From: Paenibacillus protaetiae
GTDB taxonomy: Bacteria > Bacillota > Bacilli > Paenibacillales > Paenibacillaceae
Assembly (NCBI RefSeq): GCF_004135365.1
Contig: NZ_CP035492.1
Span: 4,014,501 to 4,078,500 of the forward strand
Direction: 5' to 3'
Length of the DNA: 64,000 nucleotides
A program made the position numbers and the translations under genes. Below, piece after piece: positions 9,244-17,702 of this stretch (position 1 is the stretch's first letter; every line of letters starts with the position of its first letter). Below the pieces are notes generated by a model. The model had not been told where the DNA came from, did no database searches, and was given only the letters and a program-made list of their open reading frames with translations.

Positions 9244-9296
9244 TTGACAAGGAAGGAAAAATGAGATACGCTTGTTTTGTTTCCTAGGAAGGAAAA
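9244..9296 (+). promoter_or_regulatory. MFS pump promoter with repeated operator-like boxes
   Basis: TTGACA (9244-9249) and TACGCT (9267-9272) have 17-bp spacing. AGGAAGGAAAA occurs twice, at 9250-9260 inside the promoter and 9286-9296 downstream. The second copy overlaps the perfect palindrome TTCCTAGGAA (9281-9290). These are plausible MarR sites; which is bound is not known. Confidence 0.55.
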
Positions 9297-9313
9297 GATG
9301 AAAGGAGAAATTC

Positions 9314-10549
9314 ATGTTTAAATCATCACACCCTAAACAGAACACAGAACAAACGATGAATAACAATACATTGTTATTTGGTCTTATGTCTGTGTTTCTT
9401 TGCGGAATAGGTTTCAGCATTATAACCCCGGTCGTCCCCTTTTTGGTGCAGCCTTATGTAAGCAATCCGGGGGATCAGGCTATTGTTGTTACGCTGTTGA
9501 CCTCTGTTTATGCCGTCTGCGTGTTTTTTGCAGCCCCTGGGCTTGGCGCTTTGAGCGACAGGTTTGGGCGCCGTCCATTGCTTCTGATATGCCTTGCGGG
9601 CTCTGCCATCGGGTATATCGTATTTGGCGCAGGAGGAGCGCTGTGGGTGCTGTTTGCCGGGCGCATCATTGAAGGCATAGCAGGAGGCAGCATTAGTACG
9701 CTTTTCGCTTATTTTGCAGATATTACGCCTAAAGAGCAGCGCACCAAATACTTCGGATGGGTGAGCGCGGCTGCAGGCGCAGGCTCCGCCATTGGACCGG
9801 CTCTAAGCGGGCTGCTTGCGAAATTCGGCCATTCGTTTCCCTTATATTTTGCAGCAGTCATAACGGTATTGAATGTTGTGTACGGGTATTTTTTTATGCC
9901 GGAAAGCCTGGACAACCATAACAGACTGAGCAAGATAACGATGGTTAGGCTGAATCCATTCTCGCAGCTAATGAACGTGCTTTCTGCAAGAAACGTAAAG
10001 CGGCTGCTTGTGGCAGCGTTTTTGCTTTGGATTCCGAACGGGTCATTGCAGGGCGTTTTTTCACAATTGACGATAGATACCTTCCATTGGACGCCGGCGC
10101 TAATCGGATTGATGTTTTCCATTATGGGAGTTCAAGATATATTGTCCCAAGGCTTCATCATGCCGAAGCTTTTGAAGAAGCTTAGCGATAAACAAATTGC
10201 AGTTACCGGCATGGCGGCGGAAATAATAGGCTACTGCCTGATTGCGGCATCGGCTTTGTGCACGTGGTATCCGCTTCTGATCGCCGGGATATTTATATTT
10301 GGTTTTGGCGATTCGATCTTCGGGCCTTCATTTAATGGAATGGTGTCCAAGTCCGTTGAATCAAGCGAACAAGGAAGGATTCAAGGAGGCAGTCAATCCA
10401 TTCAGGCTTTGGCAAGAATAATCGGACCGGTCGTTGGCGGCCAAATCTATGTCGCGATGGGCCATGCCGCGCCTGCGATTATGGGTATCATCCTTATAGC
10501 AGCGGCAATTCCCGTTATGTATAAGAGCACGCAGGTAACAAGTGATTAG
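9314..10549 (+). CDS. MFS transporter, DHA1-type drug/H+ antiporter
   Basis: The 411-residue protein has about 12 hydrophobic segments. The motif-A loop GALSDRFGRRPLL lies between helices 2 and 3, and a motif-C-like GSAIGPALSGLLA is in helix 5. This fits proton-driven efflux pumps of the TetA/Bmr group. The ATG at 9314 has AAAGGAG at normal spacing; an ATG at 9356 inside the frame has no site. The MarR regulator upstream and repeated boxes at the promoter suggest induction by a pump substrate. The substrate cannot be inferred. Confidence 0.88.
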   Translation: MFKSSHPKQNTEQTMNNNTLLFGLMSVFLCGIGFSIITPVVPFLVQPYVSNPGDQAIVVTLLTSVYAVCVFFAAPGLGALSDRFGRRPLLLICLAGSAIGYIVFGAGGALWVLFAGRIIEGIAGGSISTLFAYFADITPKEQRTKYFGWVSAAAGAGSAIGPALSGLLAKFGHSFPLYFAAVITVLNVVYGYFFMPESLDNHNRLSKITMVRLNPFSQLMNVLSARNVKRLLVAAFLLWIPNGSLQGVFSQLTIDTFHWTPALIGLMFSIMGVQDILSQGFIMPKLLKKLSDKQIAVTGMAAEIIGYCLIAASALCTWYPLLIAGIFIFGFGDSIFGPSFNGMVSKSVESSEQGRIQGGSQSIQALARIIGPVVGGQIYVAMGHAAPAIMGIILIAAAIPVMYKSTQVTSD

Positions 10550-10575
10550 GTTTTAATAGTACGGCTGTTTTAGCC

Positions 10576-10625
10576 GGCAAACGGCGGTCTGGAGCTTCGT
10601 GATCCTAACCGCCGTTTGCTTTCTC
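10576..10625 (+). terminator. Terminator after the MFS gene
   Basis: GCAAACGGCGGT (10577-10588) pairs with ACCGCCGTTTGC (10608-10619), followed by TTTCT. Confidence 0.75.
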
Positions 10626-10743
10626 AACTATGTTATTGCCGTAATCGGGCCACCCTTGGATGTACAACAGGATGATTTTAGCCTGCAATATGGTGAAACA
10701 CGGATAAAAGGGATTAAAAGTTAAAAAGATTACACTTTTATTC

Positions 10744-10800
10744 AGAAGGATGAGCGCAAAGGGATGCGACAGCCTTCGACTCCATCCGCTATTCTTTTAT
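10744..10800 (+). other. Possible structured leader upstream of the chemoreceptor gene
   Basis: The stretch from 10626 to 10885 has no gene. Within it, AGAAGGATG (10744-10752) can pair with CATCC (10783-10787) and TTCT (10792-10795). The enclosed region holds a small hairpin (CGCA 10755-10758 with TGCG 10765-10768), and T-rich sequence follows. It could be a terminator or a regulatory RNA. It does not match the GEMM cyclic-di-GMP consensus as I remember it. Confidence 0.25.
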
Positions 10801-10885
10801 TTTATGAAATGGGTCTTTAGTGTAATGGTTGAGTAATATATACTATTTTTATACATAGAGACAAACATAATTTAGGAGGAAACCA

Positions 10886-12604
10886 ATGCGGATAGGATGG
10901 AAACTAACAGTAAGCCGGCGGTTGGTCGCCTCGTTTTTGGCGATTCTTGTCATACTTGCGGCTAACGGCATTACGACTTTTGTCATGATGGGCAAAATGA
11001 ACGATAATGCTTCAAGCTTGTCGGGTGTCTGGCTGGCCAACACAGAAGCCATTATGAACATTAACAATGCCCATGAAAGCCTGCTGACTATACAGTATCA
11101 AATGCTGTATCAAATGAATGACCAGCAGCAGATGTTAAAGCTGGAGAGCCAAGGCGGCACCATTCTGGACAATCTCGAAAAGTGGTTTGCGCAATATCGG
11201 ACCGGCTTTACGGCCAATAATGATACGAATTTGTTCCAGTCGCTCAAAAAGCAGTCCGAGCTGTATGTGCAAAGCTATAACGCGCTTCTGGATACGATTG
11301 AAGCCAAAGGTGACAGCTATGCGATAAGCAAAGCAATTCGCGACTCGGACAGCTCGTTTAACGCATTGAATACGTATATCGATACGCTGATGCTTCAAAA
11401 TAAACAAGGCGCAGAGAAAGAAAGCCGATCCAGCGATACGATTAACCGTCAGGGCATGTATGCAACAGCTGCCGGCCTGGTGATTGCCATCGCGGTTATC
11501 GCTTCGCTGGTGTATTACATTCGGCGTACCGTTTCGCAGCCGCTGAAGAAGGCCGCTGACGTTGTTTCCCTTGTTGCGCAAGGGAACTTGAACGTGACGG
11601 TGCCGCAAGTGAAGCAGCAGGATGAGATCGGCACGCTGGCGACAGCGCTCAGCGGGATGATTACGATGATCCAAAGCACAATCCAGCGCGTTCAGCAGGC
11701 CGCTTCAGGCGTCAACGCATCGGCGCAGGAGCTGCTGGCGGCTTCGCAGGAGAATGCGAGCGCGTCCGATCAGGCTGCTGCTATGGTCCGAGAGTCTGCC
11801 GCAGGAGCGGACGAGCAGCTCGCGAGCTTTGAGGAAATCGGCCGTTCGACGGAAGAAATGACGATTGGCGTGCAGCGTATTGCCGAAAGCAGCGGGGAGG
11901 TTGCTCTGCTTTCCGCCAAAGCGGCCGACCAGTCTAAAGAAGGCTCCGATACGATTGCCGAGGCTTCGGTGACGATGAACAAAATCGACCTGTCGATCCG
12001 GACGGCGGTTCAGCAGGTTGAGCAGCTGGAGAGCCATATGGGCAGCATCGGCAAAATTCTCGGCATGATCGGCAACGTCTCGAAGCAAACGAACCTGCTT
12101 GCGTTAAATGCTTCCATTGAAGCGGCGCGTGCGGGCGAACACGGCAAAGGGTTTGCCGTCGTTGCAGAGGAAGTCCGCTTGCTTTCCGCACAGACGGCAG
12201 AGGCGGTAACGGAAATAACGTCGGTTATATCCAAAATCATGAGCGATACGGAATCGACCGTTCACTCGATGCGCGCCAGCAGGCAGGAATCACAGCTTGG
12301 CCTTCAGAAAATGGAAGCGGCCGGCGATTCCTTCCGCGTAATCGCCGAAGCTTCCAAAAATGTTTCGAGCAAAATCGAAGAGGTGGCGGCAGCAGCCGAA
12401 CAGCTTGCCGCAAGCTCGGAGGAAGTTGCGGCATCGGTCGGCCAAGTGATGGGCATTGCCCGACGTACTTCCGATATTTCCAAGGAAGTAGCTTCGGCGG
12501 CCGACAAGCAGTCCGCTTCCGCGTCCAATGTGGCGTCGGCGGCGGGGGCTCTGACGGGCATCGCACAGGATATGAACGAGGCGGTAAGCGGCTTCCGCAC
12601 GTAA
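10886..12604 (+). CDS. Methyl-accepting chemotaxis protein
   Basis: The 572-residue receptor has a first transmembrane helix at about residues 12-34 and an external four-helix-bundle ligand domain (about 35-190, 4HB_MCP type). A second helix (about 191-213) is followed by a HAMP domain ([15 protein letters not shown]...). The long cytoplasmic coiled coil ends in the signalling hairpin, which contains [20 protein letters not shown] and [21 protein letters not shown] precedes the ATG. Alanine- and glutamine-rich methylation helices flank the tip. It should report an unknown small molecule to CheA/CheW. No che genes are in the window. Confidence 0.95.
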   Translation: MRIGWKLTVSRRLVASFLAILVILAANGITTFVMMGKMNDNASSLSGVWLANTEAIMNINNAHESLLTIQYQMLYQMNDQQQMLKLESQGGTILDNLEKWFAQYRTGFTANNDTNLFQSLKKQSELYVQSYNALLDTIEAKGDSYAISKAIRDSDSSFNALNTYIDTLMLQNKQGAEKESRSSDTINRQGMYATAAGLVIAIAVIASLVYYIRRTVSQPLKKAADVVSLVAQGNLNVTVPQVKQQDEIGTLATALSGMITMIQSTIQRVQQAASGVNASAQELLAASQENASASDQAAAMVRESAAGADEQLASFEEIGRSTEEMTIGVQRIAESSGEVALLSAKAADQSKEGSDTIAEASVTMNKIDLSIRTAVQQVEQLESHMGSIGKILGMIGNVSKQTNLLALNASIEAARAGEHGKGFAVVAEEVRLLSAQTAEAVTEITSVISKIMSDTESTVHSMRASRQESQLGLQKMEAAGDSFRVIAEASKNVSSKIEEVAAAAEQLAASSEEVAASVGQVMGIARRTSDISKEVASAADKQSASASNVASAAGALTGIAQDMNEAVSGFRT

Positions 12605-12638
12605 GTTTAATGGCAATGGAGCAGTCTCGAAGCGGCGG

Positions 12639-13538
12639 TTACCGCTTGAAGCTGCTCCATATCGACTCAGGTTTCACCCCCAGCTCCCCGGCGATTAATT
12701 CAGCCGTCAGGCGCTGGGGTTTTTTAATTTTGCCGTTGCGGATTTTGGAGATGGTCGTTAAGGAAATCAGCGTAGACTGGGCAAGCGACGTAGCGGTTAT
12801 ATTTTTATTCAGCATCAGCATTCGCAGCTTGTAGCCCGGGTCATCTTCCTGTTCGTTCAGATGCAGGCTGGCGATAATAACGGAAAATCCGGTGAAGGTC
12901 CGGCAGCCGTTGAACATCGGTTTTACAATGATGCTTGCATGTTGCGATTTGCCGTCGATTTGCAGCCGCAGCTCTACTCTTTCAACGGTTCCGTTGTTTT
13001 TGGCATAATCCAGCATCCGTTTTACGCTTTTTCGTGAGTCTTCTTCAATGAATTCGAAGGCCGGCCGGCCCAAATAGTAATTGGCGGTATGAATGACGGG
13101 CGTGTAATACCGCTCCAGCGAGCGGATCCGGTATTGCTCATCCAGCTGGGCGGCAGCCGAGATAGGCTGCTTGACGGCATATTCCTCGATCCACTTCTGT
13201 ACCGTTATATCCTGGCACATAATGATGCAGCCGTTTTTCTCTTCAAGCGGGAACATGCGCCCTGTGACACGAACGGGAATGGCGGTTGCGGACCTTGCGT
13301 TCAGCTCCTCATCCATAGCCGCAAAAGGCTCGTTCTCATCAGTCAGGCGGGCGACCATTTGGCCGAATGACGCGCCTTCCTTAAATAGCCCGCTTGGGTC
13401 TGCTTCAAGCAGCTCTTGTTTTTTATATCCCGAGAGGGATGTGAAAGACGGATTAATATCGCGAATGTACCAGCGGTTATGTTCAAACTCGGTAATGAGC
13501 ATCGGTTCTTTCATCAAGTAAAATACATTTTGCATCAT
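12639..13538 (-). CDS. PAS-PAS regulator with C-terminal XRE-type helix-turn-helix
   Basis: The 299-residue soluble protein has two PAS-like domains: about residues 5-110 (FYLMKEPMLITEFEHNRW, DINPSFTSLSGYKKQELL, CIIMCQDIT) and 125-225. A Cro/CI-type helix-turn-helix follows (about 232-295: LRMLMLNKNITATSLAQSTL, TTISKIRNGKIKKPQRLTAELIAGEL). The ATG-ATG start at 13538 follows GGGAGGAAGG. It carries no kinase or cyclase domain, so a PAS signal would act directly on DNA binding. Its start is close to an 18-bp palindrome at 13631 that could be its operator. Target genes are unknown; the candidate is the divergent gene at 13790. Confidence 0.8.
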   Translation of the reverse strand: MMQNVFYLMKEPMLITEFEHNRWYIRDINPSFTSLSGYKKQELLEADPSGLFKEGASFGQMVARLTDENEPFAAMDEELNARSATAIPVRVTGRMFPLEEKNGCIIMCQDITVQKWIEEYAVKQPISAAAQLDEQYRIRSLERYYTPVIHTANYYLGRPAFEFIEEDSRKSVKRMLDYAKNNGTVERVELRLQIDGKSQHASIIVKPMFNGCRTFTGFSVIIASLHLNEQEDDPGYKLRMLMLNKNITATSLAQSTLISLTTISKIRNGKIKKPQRLTAELIAGELGVKPESIWSSFKR

Positions 13539-13630
13539 GTATGCCTTCCTCCCGACTTAAGGATGGTTAAGTCATCAAGTCTACGGTATAAATTACATGT
13601 AAATAACAAGTTATGTTAGAAAATATAACA

Positions 13631-13648
13631 AATCGTTATACAACGATT
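13631..13648. promoter_or_regulatory. Perfect inverted repeat between divergent genes
   Basis: AATCGTT (13631-13637) and AACGATT (13642-13648) are separated by ATAC. They lie between the PAS-HTH gene and the divergent gene at 13790, and TTGACA (13668-13673) follows on the plus strand. This is a candidate site for the PAS-HTH regulator. Confidence 0.5.
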
Positions 13649-13789
13649 ATGCAAAATTATTTTCGGATTGACAACCGCATTTTGAAAAGAAAATGGAAAA
13701 GGCTATGAATATTACAAATTTTGGGCAGTCTAGAACCATACCGCTGCAACTGCCGGTTAAATTTATTGAAAAAAAGAGGAGGATGGCTA

Positions 13790-14269
13790 ATGGCATCCGT
13801 TGAGGCGCTGCTTATCCAGTTTACCGATTCCTGGAGCGCGTCCCTGGCTTGCGATACGCTTCAGCAGCTTGGTTATGATCCGGTGCTTCATGACGGGAAC
13901 CGTATCCATATTCATTTGAACAGCAGCGACACCGTGCCTGCGCTCGAAATTGTTCAAGCGCATGGGGGGCGCTTGCTGGAGCTGACCGCTATTGATGATT
14001 CGGTGTTAACGAATACGGCCTACTCGCTGGACGGCATTGCGATTCCGGCTCATCTGGTCAACGAGGACTGGACGGAACGGGAATCCGCTATCGTCAATGA
14101 GGAAGCGGCAGGGCTGCGGAACCGCGACGATGATGCGGATACTTCGCATGAGTTTTTGCCGGACCCGGGGAATACGGTTATTTCTCGGGAGACGTCAAAA
14201 TTTAATCAAACGACAAATATCCCGCCATTTGCTGGTTCAAGCAAAGGCGGGATTTGTTTTGTTCCCTAG
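13790..14269 (+). CDS. Hypothetical acidic protein, C-terminus probably frameshifted
   Basis: The 159-residue product is not recognised. The N-terminal 90 residues look like a small alpha/beta domain (ALLIQFTDSWSASLACDTLQQLGYDPVLHDG, repeated hydrophobic strands). The rest is acidic and polar. The ATG at 13790 follows GAGGAGG; the longer opening from 13721 lacks a site. The last 20 or so codons run straight through a terminator hairpin, which is odd. Adding one base near 14190 would give the ending ISREDVKI and a stop at 14203-14205, just before the hairpin. A lost base is therefore likely. Confidence 0.6.
   Translation: MASVEALLIQFTDSWSASLACDTLQQLGYDPVLHDGNRIHIHLNSSDTVPALEIVQAHGGRLLELTAIDDSVLTNTAYSLDGIAIPAHLVNEDWTERESAIVNEEAAGLRNRDDDADTSHEFLPDPGNTVISRETSKFNQTTNIPPFAGSSKGGICFVP
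14214..14263 (+). terminator. Terminator lying inside the annotated 3' end
   Basis: CAAATATCCCGCC and following bases pair with the complementary strand ending GGCGGGATTTG, then TTTTGTT. The open frame of the gene at 13790 crosses it. Confidence 0.8.
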
Positions 14270-14274
14270 ATCTT

Positions 14275-15282
14275 TTAATATTTGAACGTGCTGAGCTCGC
14301 TGTCTTTAATCGTCAATTCGTCGAGCGGGTCAAGCCCTTCATTTAAATTGTATACGTAAACCTTGACGTTATCGCGCTCGGATATCGTGATCCGCAGCTC
14401 ATAATCATCGGTAATTTCATCAATATCTGCTGTGTAGTATTCATAATGTTTGGCAGGTATGTTGATATTGTCCGTTTGGATGATACGTGAATGGCCGGGC
14501 GATGACCAAGCGATGACGGTTACCGTGGCTTTGATCGCGGCGGGACGGCGGTTATACACGACAACGCGGGCAAAACGGGCTGTATTGCCGATGCGCGGAA
14601 TGGTGCCGGTGCTGAGCGTGACGGCGTTTTTCTCTGCTGCCATGCCAAAGGAGCGGCCGCCCGCAGAAAGGGGCGAACCGCCGGAAGCGGTGCGCCTGCC
14701 CGCCGAGAGAGCGCCGGCAGGGCCGTGCGGCAGCGTATTGCCGCCGGAAGCGGTCGGAGCAGCGGCGGCGGTGCGCCTGCCCGCCGAGAGAGCGCCGGCG
14801 GAGCCGTGCGGCAGCGTATTGCCGCCGGAGGCCGTCGGAGCAGCGGCGGCGGTGCGCCTGCCCGCCGAGAGAGCGCCGGCAGGGCCGTGCGGCAGCGTAT
14901 TGCCGCCGGAGGCCGTCGGAGCAGCGGCGGCGGTGCGCCTGCCCGCCGAGAGGCCGCGCGGCACTTCACCGGCCGGCGCAGCAGCATCTGCCGCTGGCTG
15001 CAGGAAGCCGCCCGGCACTGCGATTTTACCGGCCGAGAGGCGGCGGGCGCCACCCCGCGCCGGCGATGCAGCCTTGCCAGTTGAAGCATGACGCCCGCCT
15101 GCGGGGCCGGGGGTTTGCTTTTCTGATGATTTATATGGAGCAGGCGGAATGTAATAAGGGACAGGCAAAGCCGGCGCCGCGGTTTTTGGCGTTTTGTTAG
15201 CCGGCTGCTTGCCTTTTCCGTGGCGGGAAGCCTGCTTAAACACCTTGTTCATCCATACCTTTGATGCACGAGATTGAGCCAT
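14275..15282 (-). CDS. Repeat-containing protein with C-terminal beta domain, possibly spore surface
   Basis: The 335-residue protein has a basic, Pro- and Ala-rich N-terminal part. Three nearly identical 27-residue repeats follow (each containing LSAGRRTAAAAPTASGG and NTLPHG), plus a partial fourth. A conserved-looking C-terminal domain of about 120 residues (TLSTGTIPRIGNTARFARVVVYNRR, VYVYNLNEGLDPLDELTI) looks all-beta. AGGAGGGG precedes the ATG at 15282. No signal peptide is seen. Repeat number may vary between strains. A role on the spore or cell surface is a guess from the composition; the family is not recognised. Confidence 0.7.
   Translation of the reverse strand: MAQSRASKVWMNKVFKQASRHGKGKQPANKTPKTAAPALPVPYYIPPAPYKSSEKQTPGPAGGRHASTGKAASPARGGARRLSAGKIAVPGGFLQPAADAAAPAGEVPRGLSAGRRTAAAAPTASGGNTLPHGPAGALSAGRRTAAAAPTASGGNTLPHGSAGALSAGRRTAAAAPTASGGNTLPHGPAGALSAGRRTASGGSPLSAGGRSFGMAAEKNAVTLSTGTIPRIGNTARFARVVVYNRRPAAIKATVTVIAWSSPGHSRIIQTDNINIPAKHYEYYTADIDEITDDYELRITISERDNVKVYVYNLNEGLDPLDELTIKDSELSTFKY
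14690..14952. repeat. 81-bp tandem repeat, three copies plus a partial
   Basis: Units start at 14690, 14771 and 14852, with a truncated copy from 14933. They differ at only a few bases. Since 81 is a multiple of three, the coding frame is kept, and several other frames stay open only because of the repeat. Confidence 0.95.
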
Positions 15283-15400
15283 AGCCTATTTTCCCCTCCT
15301 GAATATCCTTGTCTGTATGTTATTCAAGCCGGGTGGCTGCCGCATCGGACTATTTCACTCTATCATTGGCACATTTTTGCCTGCAGCTGCTGCGCTGCGC

Positions 15401-16660
15401 TTATTGCCGCGAGGCGGCATGTTTGCCGGCGGCGTAGCCGGTAGAGAAAGCGGCTGTAATGTTGTAGCCGCCGGTGTAGCCGTGGATGTCCAATATTTCG
15501 CCGCAGAAATAAAGGCCGTCGATCAGCTTCGACTGCATCGTTTTGGGGTCGATTTCTTTCAGATGAACCCCGCCGCCGGTAACAAACGCATCTTCGATTG
15601 ACAATGTGCCGTACACCCGGATCGGAAACCGTTTGATCACTTGGGCGAGCGCCATCCATTTTTGCTTCGGAATGTTGTCATATGTGACGGACTCGGACAA
15701 GCCTGCCTTGTCGAGCAGCAGCGGGACCATGCGTTCCGGCAGGCAGCTTTTAAGCACATTTTTAATCGCTTTTTTGGGCTCTGCTTCGGCAAGCTTTAAT
15801 GTTTCGGCGAAGATGTCATCGGCCTTTTTCTCCGGCATAAAATCAATAGAGGCTTCAATATTACCGGTCTCGAATTGTTTCAGCGCCTTGACGACAAACT
15901 GGCTGCACCGCAAGGCGATAGGGCCGGAGATGCCGAAATGGGTAAACAGCATGTCTCCTTGATGCTCGATCAGTTTTTTGCCTTTAGGGCTCCATACCGA
16001 TAGCGATACATCTCTTAATGACAAGCCTTGCAGCTCTTTGCTTTGAATAAAAGGCTCGTTGGATGTTAGCGGAACTTCTGTCGGGAACAACTCCGTAATG
16101 GTGTGCCCGGCGTCTATCGCCCATTGGTAACCGTCGCCTGTAGACCCGGTTTGCGGCACCGATTTGCCGCCGGCTGCAACAATGACGTTTCGGCCGGCGT
16201 ACACTTGGCCGGACCGTAAGCGGACGCCGGTCGTATGCCCGTCTTCATAGCAGACACGGTCTACCGGAGCGTTTAAGACGATTTCAACGCCTTGCTTCCG
16301 CACCTGTCCGATCAGCGTGTCTACAACCGTCTTCGCCCGGTCGGTGACGGGGAACATCCGCCCGTTATCTTCTTCCTTTAGCTGAATGCCTAAATTTTCG
16401 AAAAAACGGATAATCTCTTTATTGCCAAACTGGCGAAGCGAGCTGTTCAAAAACCGGCCGTTGCCGGGAATATGCCTGATCAGCTCGTCCAGCTCCTTAT
16501 TGTTCGTTACGTTGCAGCGCCCGCCGCCGGAAATGCCCAGCTTCCTGCCGAGTTTGTTCCCTTTATCGAGCAGCAGCACTTTTGCGCCGTTTTCGCTGGC
16601 GGCGATACCGGCCATCAAGCCGGCGGAACCTCCGCCGATGATAATGACATCATAGATCAT
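15401..16660 (-). CDS. HI0933/YtfP family FAD-dependent oxidoreductase
   Basis: The 419-residue flavoprotein has an N-terminal FAD dinucleotide-binding motif (DVIIIGGGSAGLMAGIAASENG). The family signature GNKLGRKLGISGGGRCNVTN and the C-terminal motif GLYFCGEILDIHGYTGGYNITAAFSTGYAAG are also present. This matches the BaiN/YtfP/HI0933 family, whose physiological substrate is generally unknown. An in-frame codon at 16699 would add 13 residues, but the ATG at 16660 is preferred because AGGAGA lies at good spacing and the Rossmann fold starts right after it. It appears to be a single-gene unit. Confidence 0.9.
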   Translation of the reverse strand: MIYDVIIIGGGSAGLMAGIAASENGAKVLLLDKGNKLGRKLGISGGGRCNVTNNKELDELIRHIPGNGRFLNSSLRQFGNKEIIRFFENLGIQLKEEDNGRMFPVTDRAKTVVDTLIGQVRKQGVEIVLNAPVDRVCYEDGHTTGVRLRSGQVYAGRNVIVAAGGKSVPQTGSTGDGYQWAIDAGHTITELFPTEVPLTSNEPFIQSKELQGLSLRDVSLSVWSPKGKKLIEHQGDMLFTHFGISGPIALRCSQFVVKALKQFETGNIEASIDFMPEKKADDIFAETLKLAEAEPKKAIKNVLKSCLPERMVPLLLDKAGLSESVTYDNIPKQKWMALAQVIKRFPIRVYGTLSIEDAFVTGGGVHLKEIDPKTMQSKLIDGLYFCGEILDIHGYTGGYNITAAFSTGYAAGKHAASRQ

Positions 16661-16791
16661 AGTTTCTTGGTCTCCTAGAAGGGGTCGTTTGGTTAGCATT
16701 GTATCATTTATCGCCTTGCAGGTGAAAGAATGAGGCGAAGCGTACTATTAAAGGATAGAATTATAGGATAGAGAGCAGAAGGGGGATTCGG

Positions 16792-17625
16792 ATGCGCCGC
16801 AATGATTGGACACTGATTGCCGAAGACGGCACGGAGCTGTATGCGAGAAGCTGGCATCCGGGCGAGCGGACAGCCTTGCTTGGCGCTGTGTGCCTGGTGC
16901 ATGGAATGGGCGAGCATGGCGAACGATATGCCCGGCTGGCGGAAAGTTTGACGGCAGCAGGTTTTGCCGTATTTGCCCACGATCAGCGGGGGCATGGCAG
17001 GACGCCGGGGCAGCGTGGGCATACGCCTCTTGAAGAGGCGGTGTCCGACGCCTGCAGGCTTATTGGGGAAGCCCGGTCCCAATGCGAAGGGGTGCCGGTT
17101 TTTTTATACGGCCACAGCATGGGCGGTAACGTGGCGCTTAACTGCGCGCTGCGGGAGAATCCTCCGATTCAGGGGCTTATTTTGTCCAGTCCGTGGCTGC
17201 GGCTTGCAAGCCCGCCTCCTGCCGTGCAAGTGTGGCTGGGGAAGCAGATTTCGCGGTTCGCGCCCCGGTTCACCCAATCGACGCGGCTGAAGCTGCAGGA
17301 TTTATACCGCTCCGGTTATACCGATTCGGCTGCCTGGCATGATTTGTACAACCATACGAAAATCACTGTGTCGACCTATTTAGCTTTCCATGAGTCGGGA
17401 GAGTGGGCGCTGCATCATGCAGACCGGTTATCCTGCCCACTGCTGCTGCTGCACGGCACGGCCGATCGTGTCGTCTCCTACGCGGCCAGCGAAGAGCTGG
17501 CGTCCCGGACGGAACGGCTGTGCACGTTTTTATCCTGGGAGGACAATCTGCATGAACTGCATAATGATTTGGACGGCGAATCCGTTGCTGCATCTGTCGT
17601 TTTTTGGCTGCGGACTTATTTGTAA
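16792..17625 (+). CDS. Alpha/beta hydrolase, monoacylglycerol-lipase/lysophospholipase type
   Basis: The 277-residue serine hydrolase has the nucleophile elbow GHSMGG at about residue 108. The oxyanion region is CLVHGMGEHGERYARLAESL, the catalytic Asp is in LLHGTADRVV and the catalytic His in LHELHNDLD. This is the Hydrolase_4 (monoacylglycerol lipase) pattern. The ATG follows GAAGGGGGA. No signal peptide is visible, so it is cytoplasmic, with lipid monoesters the likely substrates. The sensor kinase follows 77 bp downstream. Confidence 0.88.
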   Translation: MRRNDWTLIAEDGTELYARSWHPGERTALLGAVCLVHGMGEHGERYARLAESLTAAGFAVFAHDQRGHGRTPGQRGHTPLEEAVSDACRLIGEARSQCEGVPVFLYGHSMGGNVALNCALRENPPIQGLILSSPWLRLASPPPAVQVWLGKQISRFAPRFTQSTRLKLQDLYRSGYTDSAAWHDLYNHTKITVSTYLAFHESGEWALHHADRLSCPLLLLHGTADRVVSYAASEELASRTERLCTFLSWEDNLHELHNDLDGESVAASVVFWLRTYL

Positions 17626-17702
17626 AAAAACGGAATATATGATTAAATAAATCTATTAGCATCGTGAAAATCAATGTGCGATTAGGGGGAGACTGATCGT
17701 CC

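Noticed and set aside
14450-15091. Overlapping plus-strand open frames across the tandem repeat
   Set aside because: The repeat length is a multiple of three and GC-rich, so several frames stay open. Only the minus-strand frame has a ribosome site and a non-repeat conserved-looking domain.
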